Assembly: GCF_030272615.1 (NCBI RefSeq) | Contig: NC_081408.1 | Span: forward strand, 408,640,889 to 408,704,888 | Length of the DNA: 64,000 bases | Source: Cryptomeria japonica | Lineage: Eukaryota; Streptophyta; Pinopsida; Cupressales; Cupressaceae | Direction: 5' to 3' | In this document: positions 23,117-33,767 of the stretch, piece by piece | Numbering within the stretch: the stretch's first letter is position 1 | Layout of the letters: each line of letters opens with the position of its first letter | Notes under the pieces: model-generated | What the model saw: the letters and a program-made list of their open reading frames with translations, nothing else | Databases searched by the model: none | What the model was told of the DNA's origin: nothing | Position numbers and translations under genes: made by a program

Positions 23117-25110
23117 TGTAGATTCATAAATTGTGCCTCGTGCATTTATGACACTTATGCATGGCACCCAGTGCATTTATGACAAGGTTGATGATCGAGA
23201 TTTTATCATTTTGACATCATGGCCTTTAAAGACAAAGTGTTGCCAATCCCCCTAAAGCTCTGATTGGAATTATCTCTGGATGGACGATAGCACAACACAC
23301 AAATGTCTTTGCGGCGTGCAAACATCTGGATAATTCTTGAATCCAGAATGGCATATTCAACATCATCCTTTCGATGACGTGTGTCCCTTGGCTTGGGTGC
23401 ATTCGAAATGGTCACTCGTGCCCATTTTTCAGTCTTGAAAGTCCATTCTCTTACTCATGTTGCTTCTTCTTGGCTGCTAGGTCTCTAGGAATCTGTGAAC
23501 TCTCTAGTGTTGCTCTCATCGCCTTGATCTCTCCATTACACTCTTGGAACTCTTGCAACAACAATCTTGCCTTGAGCTTTGTCATGCTCTTATCTCAAGA
23601 GAGGGGTTTGGCTAAAACACTTTGTCTTCTCTCTTATCTCATGCATGCTTAATATTGCATTATCATATCTAGCAAATCTTTAAATGCATCCATTGTCTAG
23701 CTGCATTTAGTTTATTTATCTATATATCTCATGAAATAGGGGTTTTCCTCCATTAAGTGGGGTTTGTTTCTATCATTTCATCATTGTATCTTATGTAATA
23801 GGGGTTTTCCTCCATTAAGTGAGGTTTGTTTCTATTATGTTTATCTTTTTATCTATTCTATCAATTTGGCCGTTCCTGGCAGTGGAAACACCAAAACGGG
23901 GGTTTGACTAAGGCAAACCCCTATACAACCCCAACATTTTCTCTCATCTCAATGTGTGTAGGTGGTGAACAAGTTTTGCATTGCTAAGAGCAGATTCTAT
24001 AGCACTTTTGCATATTTTTGGGTCTCTATCCGTACAGATGACAGTGCAGTGCATAGACGTCCTCGTGGCACATTGGTGTCCTGAACCCAAGACCGTCCTA
24101 GCTTTGTGGTATAATTTGTTTTCTATTTATATGCTTTTCTTATAGTTAGAATTTCATTACTCTATTATGTATTTTAATATTCAGTAGCTTTAATATATTA
24201 GTTTAGTTGTTTTATTCATGTTATTTTTATCCCCTGGCTCACTTGAGCATTAGTAAAGCGAGGTAGTGTGGTGCAGTCACCTGTTAGGAGGGACCTCAAA
24301 GAGATCAATCCGGAGCGGGCAACAAGAGTAAACATAACGGAAACAATAGGATATGATGGAGAGAATGCAAAACTAAATGAATTAGATCATGAAAACTGAT
24401 TACAAATAACCGGTAACATTCGGGTTACAAGATTCGACTCACTGGCCTGCTACATACATGCTCAGTTACAAAATTGGTCAACTCCGGACCTCTAAATCTT
24501 AAGACCCATCTTCTAACTTCTTTGGAATGAATTCTAATGCTCAATTACAATGATTTATATGATCCAGGGAGATGCGGTCGACTCAAAAGGGATCAAATGT
24601 CGAAGAACAAGATCAAACATGTAAAACCAACAGGTCAACCTCCGCCAAAGAGATTCCTTTGGAAAATCCAAAGGAAGAAGTGCGGATCAAAGAGAAGGTT
24701 GACCACACACCAACGAACATTGGAATCCACGAACTGAGGCTCCGCAAGATACAAAAAGGGTTCACAAGATTCACCAATAGCAAATAGGTCCAAGCGGTTC
24801 CGGTGCCAGGAAACTATCTTGGAATTTGGAATCGATAACTTGCCGGTAAATAATCCAAATGCTCTGTGGTTTAGGAATAAGGAAGATGATTATGTCCTCA
24901 AGCAAAATCCAACTCGCAAGATCCGGCGAGCCAATGCAAGAAAATGTAGAAATAAATGTTTAAATTGCAAAACAAAAAACAAACAGAAAATAAATGTTTT
25001 TGGTTGATGCAAGATTGCCAAGAACTGGGGATGCTCCTACATCATAGTGTGAGGGTAGATTTGTTCCTCAATATTTGTCATCTTGAGAGTAGTAAATCCC
25101 TTCCTCTATA
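23117..25110 (+). repeat. 5' LTR of the Tat-type gypsy
   Basis: Starts TGTAGATTCATAAATTG and ends CCTTCCTCTATA just before the primer site. Without the solo LTR at 24269-25044 it is about 1.2 kb. It contains a perfect 8-bp hairpin, GGGGTTTG-ACTAAGG-CAAACCCC (23899-23921). Confidence 0.85.
24269..25044 (-). mobile_element. Solo LTR inserted in the 5' LTR of the gypsy
   Basis: The segment runs from TGGTGCAGTCACC to GCTCCTACATCA and is flanked by TAGTG at 24264-24268 and 25045-25049. Removing it restores the LTR sequence seen in the 3' copy. The right end (GGTTGATGCAAGATTGC, then GGATGCTCCTACATCA) matches the end of the LTR at 7186-7990, so both belong to one gypsy family. Length is 776 bp with no coding region. 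Confidence 0.85.
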
Positions 25111-25137
25111 TTTTGGTGAACCTGACGTGAATGTCTT

Positions 25138-25760
25138 ATGTCGGATCTCTTTCTCCTAGATTTTGATGCATTCAATAAGGCATTCTCCAAGGATGACTTC
25201 AATATGCTAGATGAGAACTTGGATGACTTTCTAGAAATGTCTCTTCCTAGTGATGGAGATGTTAAAGATGATCTATCCCCAACCTTTTCTTCCTCCAAGA
25301 ACGAGGAGTCTGTGAATGTCATTGTTGTCTCCATTGCCCCATGAAGGCCTAAGAGACCATGCATTTACGTGATTGCAACCGGTCCTTCTCCTAAGAAAGT
25401 TAAATCCATTGGTGGGAAACCATTTTAAGGTAGATGCTCCTAATTTGTATACTAAGTTCATGCAATCTAAGCAGTCTTCCCTTAATGTTGTTGCTCATAC
25501 ATATAATACAAGAAGGAATAAACATCCCAATTAGTCAAGTTTACCTTTACCATCATCTCAACCAAGTCTTCCTCAAGCACCTCAACCCCTAACTAAGCAC
25601 CCTGGCGATTAGGATCTTATCGAGAAACTTAGAGTTACTCCTGCTAAGATCTCACTATGGGATTTGCTTCAAATTTCTCTGATGTATCAAAGTATGCTAT
25701 AGGAGGCTTTGCAAAAGATTTTGTTTCGTTCTTCTACAAGATCGACAGATGTGAACGCGT
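25138..25760 (+). pseudogene. Gag-to-protease spacer remnant of the Tat-type gypsy
   Basis: An acidic leader (25138-25344, rich in Asp, Phe and Leu) is followed by a degraded region. It contains the TPAKISLWDLLQ stretch that precedes the protease in Tat/Ogre-type polyproteins. A full capsid domain is not recognisable. Several breaks. Confidence 0.6.
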
Positions 25761-25775
25761 TGATGGACCATATTT

Positions 25776-26363
25776 GTGCGGATTTATCGAATTTTGTTTT
25801 ATCCTCATGAACTCCTACCTCCTAAAGTAAGGGGCTTGGTTGATCCTTTGATGATAATTGTTCATGTTAATGGTGTTGGCATTAGACAAACTCTTATTGA
25901 CATGGGGTCGACACTTAATGTTTGTAGATTAGATTTATTACCAAAGATTAAAGTGGATCCAAATTCACTTGCATCATCTTCTTTATTTATTTGTGGCTTT
26001 GATAATATGGGAAAGACCGCTATGGGCACTATCATTCTGCCCCTAAAGGTTGGACTTGTTACTATCACAACCTTAGTACATGTGATGCTAGCGCCTTTAT
26101 CTTACAACCTTCTTTTGGGAAGACCTTGGCTTCATCCTTTGGGATTTGTTTCTTTTACCCTTCATGGGTCAATAAAGTTTGTTGCAAATAATCAGGTGGT
26201 CACAATCAAGTCTGACCTTGATGCCATGTACCTATGTCAAATGGCAATAGTAGGTCAGACTTCGACTACGCCTTCATTTAAAAATTATACTTCAACATTA
26301 TCTTCTCTGGTAATAAATTCTGCTTCTGTGACATCTCCTAAGCGAGATCTGGAATACCGATGA
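25776..26363 (+). pseudogene. Retropepsin-like protease of the Tat-type gypsy
   Basis: The 195-codon frame has the plant gypsy aspartic protease layout. The catalytic-loop region is at LIDMGSTLNV (about residues 40-49), followed by the flap region GTIILPLKVG and the second hydrophobic motif YNLLLGRPWLH near residues 112-122. The enzyme would cut the gag-pol polyprotein inside virus-like particles. It continues toward the G-patch and RT part downstream. The copy belongs to a dead element. Confidence 0.85.
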
Positions 26364-26515
26364 AGAGTTAAAGAAAAAGTCACCTAAAAAGTAGGATCCT
26401 CCAAAGGCAAACCTCCCAAAAGTACAAAGCCTTGAGTCTACCTTGGTTAATTCTCCCTCTACCAAACCATCTTCTCCACCTAAAGTGAACGTATGATTGG
26501 GGTTCATTAGAATTA

Positions 26516-27742
26516 ATGGATTATGATGTTGGTGAATATAAGGTCGACCCCATCCATCTAAGGTTTCCTAAAATTTCATTCGCCTTGGTCATGAAGGATG
26601 ATTATGCATCTATAAAGCCAAGTGATACTTATCATGTTGATCATCTATTCTACACCAAACCCCCAACCTCTAGAGATCTTCATGACATCTATTGTCTAGG
26701 GTATAATCTTGTCTCAAAGCTTGGTTATGATGGTAGAGGTCGTGGACCTAATGGACAAGGTATTCAGATTCCTTTGGAACCTGAACCCCACCATCATAAC
26801 ACTGGGCTTGGATATCGACCTTCATCTTGTAAAGAAAAACCACGGTTAAATTTTAATATAATTTTTGTGGATGTTATCCTTCTTAAGCTTGTACATCTTG
26901 AACATCTTGATACTGCTGCATCACTCGATGAAACTCCTTTGGACCTCTTCCCTTCCGAGGAAGCTTTGAAAGAATTCTTAGGTGTGTATTCAGAATTACC
27001 TTCTTATCATCATAAGCGAAGATTCCCATATTGTTTGAATGATCAAGCATACTTTAGGGAGTCTGTTATGAGTGTTTATGAAAAGTATCCCTTATCTCAT
27101 GATGAGGGAAATGTACCTTTGTCTCATCCTGAAGACCATAGTACGCTCCTTAAGGGAGACACTATTGATGTTATCATGGATACTAAGGATTGTAGTAAGG
27201 TTATCAAAATCAAGAAATGTTTATCTCCTGAGGAATCTAAGGTACATTTGGATCTCCTACATCAGTATCCTGATGTTTTTGTTTGGTCGTATGAGGACAT
27301 TCAAGGGATGGATGAATCCATTGTGATTCACAATATTGTGTTGAGTCCCAATGCCAAGCCTATAAAACAAAAGATTCGAAAGATGAATCCCAAGATAGAT
27401 TTGTTAGTCAAGATAGTGACAGAGAAGCTTTTAAAGACTGGCTTTATCCTTTATATCGACTACTCTCCTTGGATCTCAAATATTGTTTCGGTAGACAAGG
27501 TTGATGGACGAATCCAAATATCAATTGATTTTTGGGATTTAAATAAGGATTCTCTTAAAGATGACTTTCCCCTCCTAAATATAGATATGATCGTCGATTC
27601 AACTATAGGCCATGCCTTATTGTCCTTCATGGATGGTTTTTTGGGTTATAATCAAATCCGTATAAACCCCGAAGATCAATACAAGATAACTTTTATAATC
27701 CCGGGGGTACGTTTTTCTATGTGGTCATGCCATTTGGATTGA
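26516..27742 (+). pseudogene. G-patch-like region plus RT fingers and palm
   Basis: The frame has 408 codons. Residues about 61-101 are glycine-spaced like a G-patch: GYNLVSKLGYDGRGRGPNGQ, then a GLGY end. G-patches are short nucleic-acid-binding modules, best known in retroelements from the protease end of betaretroviruses. From about residue 285 the RT begins: SPWISNIVSVDK, then LSFMDGFLGYNQI, the first catalytic-Asp region. The PR-G-patch-RT order is unusual. The element is broken elsewhere. Confidence 0.8.
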
Positions 27743-27771
27743 AGAATGCAGGGACAACCTATTAATGAGCA

Positions 27772-28560
27772 ATGACCCTTATCTTTCATGATTTCATTCA
27801 TAAGATCCTAGAAGATTATATTGACGATATTCTAGTGAAATTAATTACTTGCCAGGATCATGCAAAAAATATTCGACAATTCAAAAGGCTTCGCTTATAT
27901 AAGATGAGACTTAACCCCCTTAAATGTGTTCTTGGTGTGGACGTTGGAAAGCTTCTATATTTTATTGTTTCTCATCGAGGAATTAAAATAGATACAAACA
28001 AAATTGATGTGATTGTTAACATGGCTCCACCTAAGAACATCTCTCAACTTCATAGTTTGCAAGGGAAGATCCAAGCCATTCGTAGATTTGTTTCTCAATT
28101 GGTCAATCATACCCTTCAATTCACGTGTTTGTTGAAGAAAGGTGTGCAATTTAAATGGGATCAAGATTGTTAAGAAGCCTTTGATTCTATTAAAGAATAT
28201 CTGGCTAACCCACCTATCTTGATGCCAGTTGTGTTGGATAGACCCTTTCTAATGTATATCTTTGCCTCGTCTAATGCTCTAGCTGCTTTACTAGCTCGGT
28301 ATAATGATGATGGATGAGAAAGAACCGTGTATTACATCAACCGTGTTCTTGTAGAATACGAAACTCGATATTCTACGATGGAAAGACAATTCTTAGCTCT
28401 AATTTTTGCAACATAGAAGTGACAACGTTATCTCCTTCATGCAAAAACTCAAGTAATTGTTAAGAGAGCTATTCTTAAACATCTTTTCTCCAAAGATGAT
28501 ATTGCTAGAAGATTAGCTAAATGGATAATGTTACTTTCTGCATTCCACCTGAAATTTGTG
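27772..28560 (+). pseudogene. RT palm/thumb and first RNase H of the Tat-type gypsy
   Basis: The second RT catalytic motif is seen as YIDDILVK near 27815. Thumb motifs follow (HRGIKIDTNKIDVI, then FVSQLVNHT). Degraded RNase H lies at about 28180-28560 (VYYINRVL and ERQFLALIF-like stretches). Several breaks. Confidence 0.8.
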
Positions 28561-28603
28561 ACTCAGAAATCAATCCAAGGGTGGGTGGGCTACTGCCAAC
28601 CAG

Positions 28604-29180
28604 TTGACCGAAGCCCGTTCTCCTAAATCATTTCCTACTTTAAACCTTTTCCTAGATGAAGACTTGTTAGTAAATACTCACAAGTCCATATGGGATATGT
28701 ACTTTGATGGATGGAGATGTCAAACTGGTTCAGGAGCAGGTGTAATATTTATCTCACTTGAAGGAAAACTAGTACCTCTCCTTTTGATTAGACTTTCATT
28801 GCACCAATAATATAGTTGAATATGAAGCCCTTATTGTTGGCTTGTGTGCTGTGAATTTAGCTGAAATAAAGCATATTCACATTCATGGAGACTCTGAGCT
28901 TATTGTGAGTCACATCACAAGAGCATACAGTCTAAGTTATCCCAATATAGGGATTTAGTCATGGCTCTTCTTCAACACTTTTCTTCTTATACCATCGATA
29001 GCATACCTCAGAGAGAAAATTGTCATGCAGATGGAATGGCAAGCACTGCTTCCCTTTCAAGTTCAGACTATGGTCAAGACAAGTATCATTTTACAGTGCG
29101 TGTTATCCACTCTTCAGTTGTCTCTGGTCAACTTGATTATGATGATTTCATGTGTGCCCACATAGACTCAAAATAATAGT
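28604..29180 (+). pseudogene. Additional RNase H of the Tat-type gypsy
   Basis: A second RNase H-like stretch begins WDMYFDGWRCQTGSGAGVIF and continues through NIVEYEALIVGL and HIHIHGDSELIV-type sequence. A second RNase H between pol and integrase is a hallmark of the Tat branch of plant gypsy elements. Broken. Confidence 0.75.
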
Positions 29181-29239
29181 TTTTGCATATATATAATTAT
29201 CTTAAGAACAAAAGTTTTCGTGATGACACTAGCAAAACT

Positions 29240-30399
29240 ACGTGCGTTCAAATCCGAAAACTTGTCGCTCACTACATCTTATTGTTTGCAGATCTTATAA
29301 TGGTCTTCTCCTTCGTTGTCTTAATAAGGCTAAAATACGTCTTGCCCTTCAAGAAGCCCACTTAGGCTTAGGAGAAGGTCATTTTGGAGGTAAATCTTTA
29401 GTTCATAAATTAATTCATATGGGGTATTATTGGTAGATGATGGAACATGATTCCTTTGCCTTTTCAAGAAGTGCCCTCAATGTCAACAACATGGAAATTT
29501 GATTTGAGCTCCTATGCAGGAGCTTCGGGATCAAGATTCTCCGTGGCTGTTTCAAACTTGGGGACTGGATATCATTGGTAAGATATCTCCCCCTTCTTCT
29601 AAAAGACATACTTTCATCATAACTACTACACATTACTTTACGAATTGGGTCAAAGTTGTACCGTTAAGATCCACTACCACTGAAGCAATTTGTGACTTTC
29701 TAGTGGATAATATTATTTCTCATTTTGACCTACCTTGCACCCTTGTGTCCGATAATGGTACATCATTCAAGAACAAAGAGGTGAAGCAGTTTGTCAAAAA
29801 ATTCACATTAAACATAAATTATCTACACCATATTATCCTCAATCCAACAGTCAAGCGAAAGCATCTAACAAGATTATTGAATAGATCTTATGCAAAACTA
29901 TTAACAAGAATGGGAAAGATTGACACACTCAGTTAGTATATGCATTATGGGATTATCACATGAGTGTTTGTACGACTACAGGAACAACTTCTTACAACCT
30001 TGTGTATGACGCAGATGCAATTATGCCCCTAGATTTTCTCTTAAAGGGCTTCTTGATGACGATTCTTATCAAACTCTTTGCCTCAATCAACTTGAATTGT
30101 TGGATGAGCACAATTTAAAGGCCCTCCAACATCTTCATGCTTATCATAAGTCTTTGTCGAAACAATGTAATCAGAATGTCCTTCTTAGAACCTTTAAAGT
30201 AGGTGATCTGATTCTTTATGAGAATCTGAGAAATGTAAATGCCCCACTTGACCAAAAAGGGAAGTTTAGCCCTAATTGGCTAGGTCCTTACATAGTTACT
30301 TTTGTATTTATTTCTGGCACTTATAAGCTATCAGAGACATATGGTACACTGCTCAAAGAGCCTATGAATTTCATCCATCTACGCCAATATTATGCATAA
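29240..30399 (+). pseudogene. Integrase and C-terminal part of the Tat-type gypsy
   Basis: The core integrase is visible at 29514-29936: WGLDIIGKISPPSSKRHTFI (first catalytic Asp), then LVSDNGTSFKNKEV (second Asp). The 30097-30399 segment matches the conserved tail of such integrases: VGDLILYENL, NWLGPYIV, and a final LRQYYA. The enzyme would insert the DNA copy into chromosomes. Several breaks. Confidence 0.85.
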
Positions 30400-33300
30400 G
30401 AATCCTATGTGTCATGAGAAATGACATTTATTCATCAACACGATTCTTTACATGTGTGTTATGAAGTACTTATATGTGTGTGTTCTCCTCATAAGAAATG
30501 TGACATAAATACAAACCATTTTTCTACACATTCATCTACATCTATGTATCATATTAGATCATCATTGCATTTAATCAAACATGTATCAAATATATGTAAA
30601 TTAAATCATGATAAGCATCTAATCTAATCATACATCACATGAGCATATATAGTGAACATGAAGTAAAAGAGCAAACATCCATAAAGACACAAAATATAGT
30701 CAAATCAGGAGTGTCCTCTATATGAATGTCGAGTCTTAGTGTACATGTGTCACATCACTACAAAAATAATGTGATGACAGTATACGTGTCTATGAAACTA
30801 CATCTGTACATGTATATATCAAAAGAATGCTATACATCACTATCAGAAAGATGAATCGATATAATCTCAAAAATGTATCCTCAAGACCCTCTAGGGGCAT
30901 GAGTCCCTGAACCTGCTAGTGCTGGGGGATCCTGGTCTCGACGTGATGGCTGCCGAATTGAGGTGGAATGTGATCTAGCTATTGTAGTGCTCCGTGAGCG
31001 AAGGCATCTTAGATCTCCGTGCAACTCTGCCATCATCTCCCTCTAGGTCATTAGATCCTCCCTAAGGGTGTCCTCCCGCTACCTCGTTGCATCTAGGTCT
31101 AGCATCAGCTAGCGCACTCAAGAGTGATCAAGGTCACCAGCTGCGCCCTATTGGGTGACGTTGACCTGTCTCTGGAGGACATCATCCCGACTCTGTGGGG
31201 TGTCACGTTCTCTCTTAGTACTCTTAGCCCTCGTCACTGCCTGGTCTCGCTCCATGAGAAAATTCTAAACCTAAGCCAAGGCCTAGTCCCTTTTCCCCGT
31301 CATCATGGCCAACCGTGTAATGCTCTGCAATAGTTCTGCTTGACCCTCCTCAAATGTTGTCCGTAGCCATGCTACAGGTTCGAACAGATCTGCATGTCTC
31401 CCAGCTGACTGCCGGGGCCGATATGCATCTAGGACAGATCCTCAAACGTTTACTGCATGGACGATCTCTGCAAGGTCCTGGTGGATAAAATCCAACCACA
31501 AATAGAATATCAAGATCGATATTAACATCATATCTATCAAAAGTGTATCTCTATATCTATATCACATGCAAAAAAAATTCACAGATATACCTGGATCGCC
31601 CCTCTGTCAGTCAGGATATTGTGGAGGCTCTCTGCTTGTCTCTCTCGCCTTTGTTGTAGCTACTAGCGGTGGCCCCTTCATGGCTATAGGTGAGTCCAGT
31701 AGTGAAGGAGGTCGTGGTCCTGTGGGTGGCCTCATTGGGCTCAGGATCGTTGTAAGTTGCCTCTGCCTAGGCTTGTCCTTCTACTGCTCCTCTTGCTCAT
31801 CCCCATCTCTACTCAAGGCCCCAAAATCACCCTTTGGAGGATCTGGAGGGAAGATTGGGTGAGGGCCCTATGTACTCCACTAGCTGGTGAAGTCCTCTAT
31901 GACCCCTAGCCGTAGTGGATAGGCATGTGCCTGCAAAATGTCCAAAGACATCGCATAGGGAAATTCAATAGGCCTGACACATGTAATGTGATCGAACATC
32001 CAAACCTGAAGAAGAGTGCACACGATCAGGCTCTGGAACTCGTGGTGCACATACCTGCTCAAATCATGGTATAAGTGGGCAAGCATGCTTTGGCCCCACA
32101 CATACTGTTAAATTTTCTACATTGTAGAATACAGATCTAGCTAAGAAGTAAGAAACAAAACTTTCATAAAATAGATAAGGAAAAAAAAAACCTCCAAAAA
32201 TGAAATTATATTAATTCATTGTGCAAGTTACAATTGTAAAATGTAGATTTATACAAATAAAGAACTCTCATAAGAGCTGAATTCATGGAGTAGATGAGGG
32301 TAATTTCAGAAAAGCCAGAGTTAAAACTGAGACCTCCCTTCGTTAGCTTAGATCTAATTCTGTTGCATTGCTGTCCTAACAAGCATGCAACTGCAGTCTC
32401 AGCAGTCTCACCATAAATCACTGCAAAAACAAAGAGTTTGGTAGTTGCGCTAACAGTCTTAGTTGGAAGTTAACATGACTCCAACACATACACAGTGCCC
32501 CGCACCTCCATCTCTATAATAAGTGGCACGAATCTTGTGGTGAGCTCAGATCCACATCATCTGTACACAGATTCACTCTCGGTGCCATCGTGGCAATCAT
32601 GACCAGACAACTAAGATGAATGGCTACTCGCCCCTACATGAGCACCCATAAGTAGATACGGTCGGTCACATGTATGGTCCAGCCTAATGCCCATGGTTGG
32701 TACTTGGCCAGCTCGTGTGCGAAAGCTTCTATAAGGGACACTCGCTAACCTTGGATGGGCAGCCACATTATCTGGTAAACATCAAGCAATGTGACAGTCA
32801 TCTCGCTGGTGGGTATAAGGTGGAATGACATCGTGTTGACATCCCATCTCTCCATCAGTGCTCGTAGCATCGACGCATGGAATCAAAACTCTCCCATGTG
32901 GTAGACCCACCAAAGTCCTACCTATCGTAACTGTGCCCACTCTGCTATCATCATCTCATCTTCTCAGACTTGCAGTGTCGAAAGTAGATGACTTCTCATA
33001 CCTCTGGCAGTCCCTGCATAAAAGAAACAGTAAATTTTTCTCCGAGCAAGTAATACACAGTAAATTTTTCGCTATAACATTTTTTGTTTTCTACTAGACG
33101 CTAGCATGCCTTTTGGACGCTAGCGCGTGGACGTCCTGGTACACTAGTGTGGTTCTAGGACACCAGCATGGATTTCATCTTAGGACGAACGCACAGATCC
33201 TGGACACAGGCGGAACATGAGGATGTCTGCATTGCTCCAGATCTTAATTTAGATATAAAATCACTAAAAATCAGCTAAATAGTATGTTTTGTGGCATACG

Positions 33301-33436
33301 TGGTCCGACTCCTTTCCCTTCTCTATCTTGATGCGCAGTTCCTTGATCCTAGTCACCCTCAAATCTCGTCTGCGAGGCATTTTTTCTATATCTCTAATGA
33401 AATCTCAAGGAAATGCCTGCCATGAATAGTGATAAT
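30400..33436 (-). pseudogene. Antisense plant mobile domain (PMD) region in the gypsy 3' part
   Basis: The minus strand carries pieces of a plant mobile domain protein, the family of MAIN/MAIL1 in Arabidopsis. One piece near 32850-32680 shows EMTVTLLDVYQIMWLPIQG. Another, at 32101-31880, shows LAHLYHDLSRYVHHEFQ and then LLQVWMFDHI. A likely start is MPRRRDLRVTRI near 33380. A further 340 bp at about 32105-32450 between two pieces is unassigned. Additional ORFs in antisense between pol and the 3' LTR are known in Tat elements, and PMD sequences are known in plant transposons. The copy is broken, with several breaks. Confidence 0.75.
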
Positions 33437-33700
33437 TGTTAGTTTAATTCAGCAGAGAAAACATATAAAGAATACAAAACAGTTGAAAGCAAATTAAGAC
33501 AGACACACAGAATGACACAGCTATTTACGTGGTTCACCATTATTGGCTACATCCACTAGAAAGCAGGGAAATCTTATCTATTAACCAATGATCAATTACA
33601 TGGCCTGTACTCATCTATTTATACAATGATATTCAGCTATCAAGTGAAGAATCCCAGAAGATGAATGGTCATGTGACCGTTGGACTTCATATTCCTAACA
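33437..33700 (-). repeat. 3' LTR of the young 2.6-kb element
   Basis: 264 bp, near-identical to 35763-36026. It sits next to the polypurine tract. Confidence 0.95.
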
Positions 33701-33767
33701 ATCTCCCCCTTGAAGGCTAACGGGTCAAGCCATGCACAACGACATCCCTGCATTTCCATTTCAAATC

